A stretch of 64,000 bases of DNA from Akkermansiaceae bacterium (GTDB lineage Bacteria > Verrucomicrobiota > Verrucomicrobiia > Verrucomicrobiales > Akkermansiaceae): positions 1-64,000 of the forward strand of contig JACKPZ010000022.1 of NCBI GenBank assembly GCA_024233135.1, written 5' to 3'. The translations under genes and the position numbers were made by a program. Positions within the stretch are counted from its first letter, which is position 1. Every line of letters starts with the position of its first letter. Below, piece by piece: positions 8,420 to 17,161 of the stretch. Below the pieces are notes generated by a model. The model did not search any database and was not told where the DNA came from. It saw only the letters and a list, made by a program, of their open reading frames with translations.

Positions 8420-9730
8420 ATGTCCGTCCGCACCCGATTCGCGCCCTCGCCCACCGGCTACCTGCATGTCGGCGGGGCACGCACCGCGCTCTTCAACTGG
8501 CTTTTCGCCCGCAAACACGGCGGAGCTTTCGTGCTCCGCGTCGAGGACACCGACGAGGCGCGCAATACGGAGGAAGCGAAGCTGGCGATCTTCGACGGCA
8601 TGTCGTGGCTCGGTCTCGACTGGGACGAGGGGCCGGACAAGGGCGGCGACCACGGGCCGTATTTCCAGAGCCAGCGGAAGGAAATCTATGACGCGTGGTT
8701 CCAGAAACTCGTGGATGCGGACCGCGTCTATCAGGATGACGGCGCGTGGCGGTTCCGCTTCGAGCGCAAGCCGGTGACGATGAACGATCTGGTCTGCGGC
8801 GAGGTGACCATTGACTACCGGGACGAGTCGAACACGCCGGACATGGTGGTGAAACGCTCCGATGGTTCCTACGTGTTCCACTTCGTCAACGTAGTGGACG
8901 ACCTGGAAATGGGCATCACCCACGTGATCCGCGGCGAGGACCACCTGATGAACACGCCGAAGCACCTTCAGCTCATCGAGGCCTTCGGCGGCGTGGCGCC
9001 GAAATACGCGCACATTCCGCTGATCCTGAACGCGGACGGTTCGAAGATGTCGAAACGCGACGCCGGCGCGGCCGTGGGCGACTATCCGCGCCAGGGTTTC
9101 CTGTCGCCGGCGGTGGTGAATTTCATCGCCCTGTTAGGGTGGAACCCGAAGACCGACGAGGAGATCTTTTCGCCTGCCGAACTGATCGAGCGTTTCTCGC
9201 TGGAAAACGTCAACCGGTCGCCCGGACGCTTTGATTTCGAGAAATGCAAGTGGGTGAACCAGCAGCATCTCGCGAAACTCGACGCCGCGGAGTTCGCCGC
9301 GGGTGCGAAACCCTTCGTCGACAAGGCCGGGCTCGTGGCTGGAGGGAATTTCGAAGCGGTCGCTGCGGCGGTGAAAGAGAAGGTCCGCTTGTTCTCCGAA
9401 GTGCCGGCGGCGGTGGATTTCCTGCTGACGGATGAATTTCCCCATGACGACGAGGCGCTCGCGAAAGTCCGGAACAACCCGGCGGCCAAGCAGGTCTTCG
9501 ACGGTCTTGGCGATGCGTTCGAATCCATCGCGGATTGGTCCGCCGATGCGGCGAAGGCCGCCTTGGGCGAGGCCGCGAAATCCGCGGGCGCGAAGCCGGG
9601 ACAGATGATGTTCCCGCTGCGCGTCGCCCTTTCGGGTCGCGGTCATGGCCCGGACCTCGGTGATATCCTCACGTTGTTAGGCAAGGCCCGTTGTGTGGAG
9701 CGCGTCCGCGGATTCGCCGCGAAATTGTGA
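8420..9730 (+). CDS. gltX: Glutamyl-tRNA synthetase
   Basis: Class I aminoacyl-tRNA synthetase charging tRNA-Glu, 436 residues, somewhat shorter than the usual 460-500. The start at 8420 gives the classic beginning RTRFAPSPTGYLHVGGARTA, in which HVGG is the HIGH-motif equivalent. The KMSKS-type loop is KMSKRD. The C-terminal anticodon-binding region is present but compact. No glutaminyl-tRNA synthetase is in the window, so whether this enzyme also charges tRNA-Gln (next step Gat amidation) cannot be decided. aroE follows after seven bases. Confidence 0.97.
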   Translation: MSVRTRFAPSPTGYLHVGGARTALFNWLFARKHGGAFVLRVEDTDEARNTEEAKLAIFDGMSWLGLDWDEGPDKGGDHGPYFQSQRKEIYDAWFQKLVDADRVYQDDGAWRFRFERKPVTMNDLVCGEVTIDYRDESNTPDMVVKRSDGSYVFHFVNVVDDLEMGITHVIRGEDHLMNTPKHLQLIEAFGGVAPKYAHIPLILNADGSKMSKRDAGAAVGDYPRQGFLSPAVVNFIALLGWNPKTDEEIFSPAELIERFSLENVNRSPGRFDFEKCKWVNQQHLAKLDAAEFAAGAKPFVDKAGLVAGGNFEAVAAAVKEKVRLFSEVPAAVDFLLTDEFPHDDEALAKVRNNPAAKQVFDGLGDAFESIADWSADAAKAALGEAAKSAGAKPGQMMFPLRVALSGRGHGPDLGDILTLLGKARCVERVRGFAAKL

Positions 9731-9737
9731 TCCCGTG

Positions 9738-10643
9738 ATGAAACCGTTCCACACGCTCGGCGATCTCGTTTCCCGCGATGTGCTCGACGCGGGCCATGCG
9801 AAGCCCGCGAAACTGGCCGTTCTCGGGTTTCCGATCGCCCACTCGGCCTCGCCGCGCATGCACCAACCGGCGCTCGACGCGCTCGGCATCGACGCGCGTT
9901 ACATCCGTCTCGAAGTGGAACCCGGCAAAATCCCCGAAGCCTTCGAGCGGATGCGTGAGCTCGGGTTCATCGGCTGCAATGTGACCGTGCCTCACAAGCT
10001 CGAGGCGCTCGATGCCTGCGATGAGGTCGATCCGGAGGCCCGCGAGCTCGGTGCCGTGAACACGGTGCGCTTCGACGCCGGCGCGACCCGCGGTTGGAAC
10101 ACCGACGGCCCCGGATTCGCGGCGGCGGTGGAAGAGGAGTTCGGTGCGAAACTCGGTGACCTGTCCGTCGCCATCCTCGGTGCCGGCGGCGGAGCCGGCA
10201 TGGCCATCGCGACGTTCTGCGCGCTGCGAGGTTCTCCACGCATCGTTCTCGCGAACCGCACGGTCGAAAAACTCGCGCCTCTTGCCGACCGACTCCGCGC
10301 TCTCGCACCGTGCTCGGAAATCGTCACCGTGCCGATGGACCCCGACGTTCTAACCATCGAGCTGGCGAAATGCGGACTCATCGCGAACGCCACCTCGCTC
10401 GGCATGAAGGAAACCGATCCCGCCGTGTTGCCCGCGGACTGCATCCCGGCCGGTTGTTTCGTCTACGATGCGATCTATCAGCCTCCGGTCACCCGCCTGC
10501 TGGCGGACGCGGCGGCGAAGGGCTGCCGGACGGCGAACGGCCTGGCGATGTTGCTGCACCAGGGCGTGCTCGCGTTCCGGATCTGGTTTCCGGGCACGGA
10601 GCCGATCGAGCACATGCGCTCCGGCCTCGCCTCGACGCGCTGA
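9738..10643 (+). CDS. aroE: Shikimate dehydrogenase
   Basis: NADPH-dependent reduction of 3-dehydroshikimate to shikimate in aromatic amino acid synthesis, 301 residues. Visible are the substrate loop HSASPRMH, the catalytic lysine in NVTVPHKL, the catalytic aspartate in NTDGPGF, and the dinucleotide loop GAGGGAGMA. About 25 residues precede the usual start of the fold. It follows gltX by seven bases on the same strand and is probably co-transcribed with it. It converges with the next gene, only two bases separating the stops. Confidence 0.96.
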   Translation: MKPFHTLGDLVSRDVLDAGHAKPAKLAVLGFPIAHSASPRMHQPALDALGIDARYIRLEVEPGKIPEAFERMRELGFIGCNVTVPHKLEALDACDEVDPEARELGAVNTVRFDAGATRGWNTDGPGFAAAVEEEFGAKLGDLSVAILGAGGGAGMAIATFCALRGSPRIVLANRTVEKLAPLADRLRALAPCSEIVTVPMDPDVLTIELAKCGLIANATSLGMKETDPAVLPADCIPAGCFVYDAIYQPPVTRLLADAAAKGCRTANGLAMLLHQGVLAFRIWFPGTEPIEHMRSGLASTR

Positions 10644-10645
10644 CC

Positions 10646-11785
10646 TCAATCCTTCGCGGGCGCCTTCGCTGCTGCGGGTTCCAGTCCCGGCAGATCGCTC
10701 TCATACCAATGGCATGCGGGCACCTCCACGATTTCGTATTTCCGCTCGCCTTCGACCTCGCTTCGGCGGATGCGGACGCGGATGCGGATCATGTCGTCCG
10801 GATCTCCGGGATCGATCTGTGCCCCGAACGGCCGCTTGTCCTCCTGCTCCGCTTGGAGAGCGGCGGAAATCATCCGTCCGGCCTCCGTGTCGCGCGCGAT
10901 CAGGAACTCCGGTGAGGGCGTGCCGGTTTCACCCGGCTTGCCGAAACGCGGCGCGTAGAAGATGAGGCTGAGGGTTTCCTCGTCCTTGCGCTCCTCGGCG
11001 AGCCGCTCGCGGGCGAGCAGGCGGAATTCCGCCTCGTCCGGCCCGCTGCCCGCGAGAAACAAGGCGAGCGGATACTCGCTGTAACGCGCGAAGGCCTCCC
11101 AGTCGATGCGCCACTCGTCGTCCACCTGATGAAACGCCACGTCGATCTCTCCGTCGCTGGTTTCAAAAGTGGCCTCGACGACCGGTGTTTCGCCGATGCG
11201 GAAAATCGTCCGCTCTCCCGGCTCCAGCGACTCAGGGTCGATCTTCGGAAGCGGGTTGAGCGCGTAGAAGCGGGTCATCCGCGCGATCGTTTCCACCGGA
11301 TGGAGCACGAATTGGTTCTGTTGTTCCGTGCCACCCGCGGAGAGGAAACCGGCGAGGACCTCGCTGCACTTGGGAGCCGCTTGGTTGAGCTGCGCCTGAT
11401 CGGCCTCGGAGATCGAGTTGCCGCTCTGTGTGGACGGGCCGGTGTCGCGGTCTTCGCGCGGATCGCCCCACATCACGCGTGCTCCGGCGACGATGAGAAC
11501 CAGCACCAGAGACCATCCGGCGAGCAGTTTGAGCATCAGGTGGCGATTCTTGCGCTTGCGCACCGTGCGGGTGTGGCGCCGCGGCTCGTCCGGTGCGGGG
11601 CCGGCTGATTCCTCGGCGGGCTGCTCCGCGGCGACGGGCGCCGGCGGCGGTGGAATCACGCGCGCCAGCAATGACGGATCGAATCCGCATTTTCCGCAAC
11701 GGCGATCCGCTTGGTCGCCGGGCAGCGACTCGAAAAGCGAGCCGCAGCGGCCGCAGTGAAACCAGGAAGTCGCTTGTTTGCTCAC
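10646..11785 (-). CDS. Membrane protein with N-terminal zinc ribbon
   Basis: Function not recognised. The 379-residue protein opens with a four-cysteine zinc ribbon (CGRC at 11-14, CGKC at 30-33), then a Pro/Glu-rich linker, one hydrophobic helix near residues 88-108, and a soluble domain of about 270 residues. The soluble part contains EWRIDWEAFARYSEYPLALFL (the first twenty residues resemble FRIDWKASTAYS in the neighbouring gene), so the two genes look like diverged paralogues. The GTG start at 11785 forms a GTGA overlap with the stop of the upstream gene; longer frames upstream run antisense-like and lack sense. It is probably membrane-anchored with the large domain outside. Confidence 0.75.
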   Translation of the reverse strand: MSKQATSWFHCGRCGSLFESLPGDQADRRCGKCGFDPSLLARVIPPPPAPVAAEQPAEESAGPAPDEPRRHTRTVRKRKNRHLMLKLLAGWSLVLVLIVAGARVMWGDPREDRDTGPSTQSGNSISEADQAQLNQAAPKCSEVLAGFLSAGGTEQQNQFVLHPVETIARMTRFYALNPLPKIDPESLEPGERTIFRIGETPVVEATFETSDGEIDVAFHQVDDEWRIDWEAFARYSEYPLALFLAGSGPDEAEFRLLARERLAEERKDEETLSLIFYAPRFGKPGETGTPSPEFLIARDTEAGRMISAALQAEQEDKRPFGAQIDPGDPDDMIRIRVRIRRSEVEGERKYEIVEVPACHWYESDLPGLEPAAAKAPAKD

Positions 11786-13005
11786 TCGCTGTCCGTTTTC
11801 GGTTCGATCCACGCCGTTGAAATCAGTTTCCCGACCTCCCACTGGTTGTCGTTCGCTTCCTCTGCCGTGCGCCGCAGGCTCAGGGTCACCCTCGATTGTT
11901 TGGTTTCGTTCGAGAGGATCGCTCCGCTCGCGAACAGCTCGCCGATCTCCGCGTCCGCGTCGGAGCCACGGGATGTATAAACCCACAGCGATTGTTCGCC
12001 ATCCGGCGAGTCGAGGCGGTAGGACTGGTAGTCCTCCTCCGGAAACGCGGTGGTGAAGAAACTCGAAGGTTCGAGCTTGCCCCGGATTTCCGAGCCGTCT
12101 CCCGCGCCCCCGGCAAGCTCCTCGAAGGTCGCGGTCGAATACGCGGTGCTCGCTTTCCAGTCGATCCGGAACTGGCCGTCCTCCATCACCACATAGATCC
12201 GGAATGGAGTGAAATCCGAATAGGTCCCGATCATTTCCCCGAAAAACTGGCCACCCTGCGAGTGCACCAGCCACTCGGCGGAGGCCGGCACTTCCCACGA
12301 CGACGGCGCGAGCGGGGGACGACGCTCGGCGCGGATCAACGAAGCAACGGTCTCGGGATGGCGCACGAGCCGTAACAGGTCATCGGCGACGCCGCTGGTG
12401 ACGTATGCCTTCACCAGAGGTTCCACCTTCGGCCGGGCGATCATCAATTCGCGGATTCGCAATTCCTCGTCGTCCGGTTTCGCCGGTTCCCGCAGGCCTG
12501 CGGACGGGTCCGGCCGGGCGGCGTTGGAGCGGTTGATCGCCGGCAGCGCCATCAGCACGAGCACCACCAGCGCCGCGATTCCGAAACCGGTTCCGACGAT
12601 CCAGCGCATCGAGCCTTTCGGGCGATGGCCCCAATCGCGCGCCTCGCCGACGTGCCGCACGTCCAACGGGTCTTTCGCCGGTCGCTCGATGAAAACCGCG
12701 GGCCGCTCGGCGACGGACGGAGCCGGCATCGTCGCTTCGAGCCGCGTCACCGTGCCGTCAATCTCCTCGACGACCAGTCCGGCGCTTTCGACGGCCGGGG
12801 ACTCGGAGGCCGTTTCATGGTTTGTCCCGATCCGGAATCCTTGCTGTTCCGCGCCTTTCCTGCCTTTCGCCGGGTCCGCACGCTGTTTCCGCGGCGGCAA
12901 CATGCCCGCGGCCGTGCCATCCGACTCGTGATGATCCCCCCAATCGTCATCCGGAGTCACCTCCGGCACGTTGTTGTGGGGGTCGTGAAGCGAGGAAGGC
13001 GTCAT
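11782..13005 (-). CDS. Single-pass membrane protein, paralogue of the next gene
   Basis: Function not recognised. The 407-residue protein has an acidic, low-complexity N-terminus, one clear transmembrane helix near residues 133-157 (WIVGTGFGIAALVVLVLMAL) and a C-terminal soluble domain. The soluble domain shares its layout and the short block RIDWKxxxxYS with the downstream gene, which it overlaps by four bases. There is no zinc ribbon here. The ATG at 13005 is chosen because the frame above it is Arg/Ser-rich and crosses a strong terminator at 13107-13153. Confidence 0.75.
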   Translation of the reverse strand: MTPSSLHDPHNNVPEVTPDDDWGDHHESDGTAAGMLPPRKQRADPAKGRKGAEQQGFRIGTNHETASESPAVESAGLVVEEIDGTVTRLEATMPAPSVAERPAVFIERPAKDPLDVRHVGEARDWGHRPKGSMRWIVGTGFGIAALVVLVLMALPAINRSNAARPDPSAGLREPAKPDDEELRIRELMIARPKVEPLVKAYVTSGVADDLLRLVRHPETVASLIRAERRPPLAPSSWEVPASAEWLVHSQGGQFFGEMIGTYSDFTPFRIYVVMEDGQFRIDWKASTAYSTATFEELAGGAGDGSEIRGKLEPSSFFTTAFPEEDYQSYRLDSPDGEQSLWVYTSRGSDADAEIGELFASGAILSNETKQSRVTLSLRRTAEEANDNQWEVGKLISTAWIEPKTDSE

Positions 13006-13106
13006 CAATCGCGAAGGTGGCGGCGACCATGCCCCCGCGACCCGCCGCTTGCAAGCCGCAAGGCGGGAAACGACGGCCGCCGCGGGAAACCCATCGGCCG
13101 TACGCG

Positions 13107-13153
13107 AAAAGCGCGCTTCGGAAGTCCCCCCGGAGTTCTCGAAGCGCGCTTTT
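13107..13153. terminator. Strong bidirectional intrinsic terminator
   Basis: Positions 13107-13120 pair perfectly over 14 bp with 13140-13153, and both ends carry four or more A/T residues, with TTTTTT after the stem on the plus strand. It sits in the 357-base space (13006-13362) between the helicase stop and the start of the next gene on the same strand, so it should end the helicase transcript. The rest of that space holds no gene; 13253-13305 is AT-richer with small palindromes. Confidence 0.75.
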
Positions 13154-13362
13154 TTCCGACCTTTCCGGCCTTGGCCCCGCCTGACGGACATCCCCCCGGA
13201 AGTCTCGTCAGAGTCGTTGTGGCCGGCTCGGTGGAGGTGGCTGCTCCGCTTGCGCGGAACGAGGTCAGATTGACTGAAAATCAGGGAAACGAAATCGTTT
13301 TCAGGTCCGAAAAACGGCCAAGAGGTCCCAAAATCGGCCATACCGGCCAGAATCGGCAGATT

Positions 13363-15036
13363 TCACGTCGGTCCGCGGTCGTGATCGATGCGGAAGGTCT
13401 TGCCGCGGAGCTTGGACTGGCGGGTTTTGCGGATGGCTTCGTCCGCATAATCGGACGGGACATCGACGAGCGTGTGCTTTGGAAACAGGGTGATCCGGCC
13501 GAGGCTGCCGTCCGGCAGACCCGCCTCGCGGTACATCATGCCGACGATGTCCTTCGGCAGGATCCCTTGGTTTTTACCGAGCGAAATGAACAAGCGCGAC
13601 ATGCCTTCCTCCTGCGGCATCGGCCCGCGCTCGAACTTGCGCGGCGTCCGCGGTCCGCGCTCCTCGCGGCGGTCGTCGCGGGACCGCTCTTGTTTGGCCG
13701 GGCGTTCCGGTTCGCGGTCCTCCTGGATCAGGGTGCCTTCGCGGCCGGAAGCCTCGCGCAGCATGGTCACCAGCGCGCCGGCGATGTCGGTGGGCGTGTG
13801 GCCTTGCTCGAGCAGGCGGTCGATGCTGTCCTGATAGGCCTCGAACTCGCCGTTTTCGAGACGCTCCTTGAGGGTGTCGAAAATCAAGTCCGCGCGCCGT
13901 CCCTCAACCTGCTCGACCGAAGGGATGCGCTCGCGTTTGATCACCTGGCGGGTGTAGCGCTCGATCGACTGCAGACGGTAGATCTCGCGGCCGAAGACAA
14001 AACTCACCGCCCGCCCCGAGCGTCCGGCGCGTCCGGTCCGTCCGATCCGGTGCACATAGTCTTCCGGGTCGGCAGGCAAGTCGTAGTTGAAGACGATGTC
14101 GATCTCATCGATGTCGAGCCCGCGCGCGGCCACGTCGGTGGCCACAAGCAGCTCGACCTTGCCCTCGCGGAAGCGTTTCAACACGCGCTCGCGCATCTGT
14201 TGGGTGATGTCGCCGTGCAGACGGTCCGCCGCGTAGCCGCGGTTGATGAGGTCCTCGGTGCACTCGTCCACCGAGCGTTTCGTATTGCAGAAAATGATGC
14301 CGAGCCGCGGCGGGTTCATGTCGAGGATGCGCGAGAGCACCTCCACCTTCGAGCGCTGGCGGACTTCGAAGTACGACTGGTCCACCGTGGAAACCGTGCG
14401 GGATTTCTGCTGGATCTCGACGATTTCCGGATCGCGGCCGAAGCTCTTGATCAGGCGCTCGACCTCGCGACTCATCGTTGCCGAGAAAAACAAGGTCTGC
14501 CGTTCCTCCGGCAGCGCGGCGAGCAGCTCGTCCATCTCGTCCTTGAAGCCCATGTCGAGCATGCGGTCCGCCTCGTCGAGCACCGCCATGCGGATCCGCG
14601 AAGGATCGAAACTCCCGCGCCGCAGATGGTCGAGCAAGCGGCCCGGAGTTCCCACGACCACCTGCGCGCCGTCGCGCAGAGCGCGGAGTTGACGGTCCAT
14701 CGGCGCGCCGCCGTAAACCGGGGTGGCGTGCAGGCCGCGCAGTTTCGCCCCGAGGCGGTGGACCTCTTCGCAGACCTGCACCGCCAGCTCGCGCGTCGGG
14801 CAGACGATGAGCACCTGCGGATGGCTGTCCTTCACGTCGAGCAGCGCCAGCGCCGGCAGCGCGAAGGCCGCGGTCTTGCCGGAGCCCGTCGCGGAAAGCC
14901 CGAGGATGTCCTTTCCTTCGAGCGCCGGCGGGATGCTCAAGGCCTGGATTGGCGACGGCCGTTCGAAGCCGAGCGTTTCAATCGCGGCGAGCAGGGGATC
15001 GGGCAGGCCGAGTTCGGAAAAAGGAGGAGTGTCCAT
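13363..15036 (-). CDS. DEAD-box ATP-dependent RNA helicase with DbpA-type C-terminus
   Basis: A 557-residue RNA helicase. Motifs in order: Q-motif RPSPIQALSIP, Walker A SATGSGKT, PTRELAVQV, VLDEADRMLDMG (DEAD), SAT, the restart helicase motif LVATDVAARGLD, and HRIGRTGRAG. After a basic Arg/Glu-rich linker comes a DbpA-like RNA-binding domain of about 80 residues (MSRLFISLGKNQGILPKDIV onward). This domain order fits CsdA/DeaD-like helicases in ribosome assembly or cold adaptation. The start MDTPPFSELGLPDPLL at 15036 is where homology begins; an upstream start at 15114 adds 26 poor residues. Confidence 0.93.
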   Translation of the reverse strand: MDTPPFSELGLPDPLLAAIETLGFERPSPIQALSIPPALEGKDILGLSATGSGKTAAFALPALALLDVKDSHPQVLIVCPTRELAVQVCEEVHRLGAKLRGLHATPVYGGAPMDRQLRALRDGAQVVVGTPGRLLDHLRRGSFDPSRIRMAVLDEADRMLDMGFKDEMDELLAALPEERQTLFFSATMSREVERLIKSFGRDPEIVEIQQKSRTVSTVDQSYFEVRQRSKVEVLSRILDMNPPRLGIIFCNTKRSVDECTEDLINRGYAADRLHGDITQQMRERVLKRFREGKVELLVATDVAARGLDIDEIDIVFNYDLPADPEDYVHRIGRTGRAGRSGRAVSFVFGREIYRLQSIERYTRQVIKRERIPSVEQVEGRRADLIFDTLKERLENGEFEAYQDSIDRLLEQGHTPTDIAGALVTMLREASGREGTLIQEDREPERPAKQERSRDDRREERGPRTPRKFERGPMPQEEGMSRLFISLGKNQGILPKDIVGMMYREAGLPDGSLGRITLFPKHTLVDVPSDYADEAIRKTRQSKLRGKTFRIDHDRGPT

Positions 15037-15198
15037 GACGAGGGAAACGGTGGCCGCAACACCGGCTCGGCGCGGCGGGCGGCAACGCAAACGCTGGTTT
15101 GCCCCGGAATACAAGCACCGAATTGTTCCGCGCGAAACCGTGGGATGGTCGGCAAGCTGCGTGGTTTACAAGCCGGGCGGGCGTTTCCATGCTCGGTC

Positions 15199-16026
15199 AT
15201 GCCGCAGGTCTGGTGCAATGGCGATTGGTGCGACGCGTCCGCGATCAAGGTTTCCGCGACCGACCGCGGGCTGCTGCACGGCTTCGGTTTGTTCGAAACG
15301 CTGCTCGCCATCGACGGCCGGCCGGTTTTCGTGGATCGACATCTGGAACGCCTGCGCGCTTCGTGCGATCGGCTCGGCTGGACCGTTCCGGACGTCGATT
15401 TCGCCTCGCTCTCCGGCGAAGTCCTCGCACGCAACGAGCTCACGCGCGGACGTGCCCGCCTCCGGATCTCCCTCACCGCTGGTTCAGGTCCGCTTCACGA
15501 CCGCGGGGCGGGGGAGGATCGACTGCTCTGGATCTCCGCGTATCCCGCGCCCGAAGTTCCGGAGTCGATCACCGCGACCGTTTCGCCATGGCGGCTCAAC
15601 GAGCGCTCGCCGCTGGCCGGGTTGAAGTCCGGTTCGTATGCCGAACATCTTCTCGCCTTGTCCGCCGCCCGCGCCGCGGGATTCGACGAGGCGCTTTGTT
15701 TCAACACCTCCGGATTCCTCTGTGAGGCGGCCACCGCGAACGTGTTTCTCGTCACCGGCGGCATCCTGTTCACTCCGTCGCTGGAAACCGGCTGCCTGCC
15801 GGGGGGCACCCGTGCGGTTGTTCTCGAAGCCGCCGCCACGATGGGTATGCCGGTCCGTGAATGCCTGCTCACCGACCGCGACCTGCGCACCGCGGAAGAG
15901 ATCTTCGTGACATCATCGCTGCGCGGTGTGTTGCCGATTTCGAGGTTGGATGGACGTGAGCTGGCCAAGCGGCCATTCTCGGATGCGTTTCGGGAAGAGT
16001 GGCGACGGGCGTCTCCCGCACGTTAG
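15199..16026 (+). CDS. Class IV aminotransferase (PabC/branched-chain type)
   Basis: A 275-residue PLP enzyme of fold type IV. The PLP lysine is in GLKSGSYAEHL (Lys143), and the FNTSGFLCEAATANVFLV stretch is the standard cofactor-binding block. ATDRGLLHGFGLFETL is the typical first strand and loop. The family includes aminodeoxychorismate lyase, branched-chain aminotransferase and D-amino acid aminotransferase; the shortness and the SGSYAE motif favour a PabC-like lyase, but this is not certain. It stands alone, divergent from the helicase gene. Confidence 0.85.
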   Translation: MPQVWCNGDWCDASAIKVSATDRGLLHGFGLFETLLAIDGRPVFVDRHLERLRASCDRLGWTVPDVDFASLSGEVLARNELTRGRARLRISLTAGSGPLHDRGAGEDRLLWISAYPAPEVPESITATVSPWRLNERSPLAGLKSGSYAEHLLALSAARAAGFDEALCFNTSGFLCEAATANVFLVTGGILFTPSLETGCLPGGTRAVVLEAAATMGMPVRECLLTDRDLRTAEEIFVTSSLRGVLPISRLDGRELAKRPFSDAFREEWRRASPAR

Positions 16027-16098
16027 ATCCATCCTTTTTCCATTGATGCCCGCCGGGCTTTCGCTCAGTTTCAGATCCCAACCAACGAAGCCACCATC

Positions 16099-17142
16099 AT
16101 GTCACGCCCCGTCACGCTTTTCACCGGCCAATGGGCCGACCTGCCGCTCGAACGACTCGCACCGCTCGCCTATGAAATGGGCTACGACGGACTCGAACTC
16201 GCCTGCTGGGGCGACCACTTCGACGTCGATGCCGCGCTGGCGAACAAGAAGTATGTGAAAGAGAAGTGGGAACTGCTCGCCGACCACGGACTCACCTGCT
16301 ACGCGATCTCGAACCACCTCGTCGGCCAGGCGGTGTGCGATCTCATCGACGAGCGCCACAAGGCGATCCTCTCGCCCGAGATCTGGGGCGACGGCGATCC
16401 CGAAGGTGTCCGGAAACGCGCTGCCAAGCAGATGATCGCCACCGCGAAGGCGGCGCGCGCGTTTTTCAACGCGAAGCCGGAAAACAACGGCGACGGCAAC
16501 CACCCGGCGGTGGTGAACGGATTCACCGGATCGTCCATCTGGCACTCGATCTACGCGTTCCCGCCGACGACGCAGGCGTATTATGAAAAGGGCTTCAAGG
16601 ATTTCGCGAAGCGCTGGATCCCGATCCTCAACGCCTTCGACAAGGCGGATGTGAACTTCGCGCTCGAGGTGCATCCCACGGAGATCGCGTTCGACATCGC
16701 CAGCGCCCATCGCGCGCTCGAGGCGGTGGGACATCACCCGCGTTTCGGTTTCAACTACGACCCGTCGCACCTCGGCTACCAAGGGGTCGACTACGTGAGG
16801 TTCATCCGCGAGTTCGCCGACCGGATCTATCACGTGCACGTCAAGGACGCCTGGTGGAACCACGGCGACGGAACGGTGGGCGTGTTCGGCGGCCACACGG
16901 ACTTCGGCGACGCGCGGCGTTTCTGGGACTTCCGCTCGCCCGGTCGTGGCGACATCGAGTTCGAGGACGTGATGGTGGCGCTCAACGACATCGGCTACGG
17001 CGGCCCGCTCTCCGTCGAATGGGAGGACATCCGGATGGACCGCGTGCACGGCGGCGCCGAAGCGGCGGCCTTCGTCCGCAGCCTCGATTTCCCGCCCAGC
17101 GGCATCGCCTTCGACGCCGCGTTCGACAAGGGCAACCAGTGA
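16099..17142 (+). CDS. Sugar phosphate isomerase/epimerase-like TIM barrel
   Basis: A 347-residue member of the xylose isomerase-like (AP endonuclease 2) superfamily. Metal-binding positions are visible at the strand ends: Glu in LEVHPTEIAFD, Asp/His in NYDPSHL, His in YHVHVKDAWW and Glu in SVEWED. Such proteins isomerise or epimerise sugars and inositol-like compounds in the cytoplasm, and verrucomicrobial genomes carry many of them. There is no signal peptide. It lies 19 bases before the nucleoside phosphorylase gene on the same strand, so they may be co-transcribed and feed pentose use. Confidence 0.87.
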   Translation: MSRPVTLFTGQWADLPLERLAPLAYEMGYDGLELACWGDHFDVDAALANKKYVKEKWELLADHGLTCYAISNHLVGQAVCDLIDERHKAILSPEIWGDGDPEGVRKRAAKQMIATAKAARAFFNAKPENNGDGNHPAVVNGFTGSSIWHSIYAFPPTTQAYYEKGFKDFAKRWIPILNAFDKADVNFALEVHPTEIAFDIASAHRALEAVGHHPRFGFNYDPSHLGYQGVDYVRFIREFADRIYHVHVKDAWWNHGDGTVGVFGGHTDFGDARRFWDFRSPGRGDIEFEDVMVALNDIGYGGPLSVEWEDIRMDRVHGGAEAAAFVRSLDFPPSGIAFDAAFDKGNQ

Positions 17143-17161
17143 AACGCCAGCTCCCGCCGTC

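Noticed and set aside
8313..8480. N-terminal extension of dctP using an upstream ATG at 8480
   Set aside because: It would be Arg/Pro-rich and overlap the start of gltX; the GTG at 8312 directly precedes the signal-anchor segment.
12625..15198. Long open frame on the plus strand opposite the helicase, extending into the class IV aminotransferase
   Set aside because: Only the part from 15199 has family homology; the earlier part is antisense to an intact DEAD-box helicase and is open because of high GC content.
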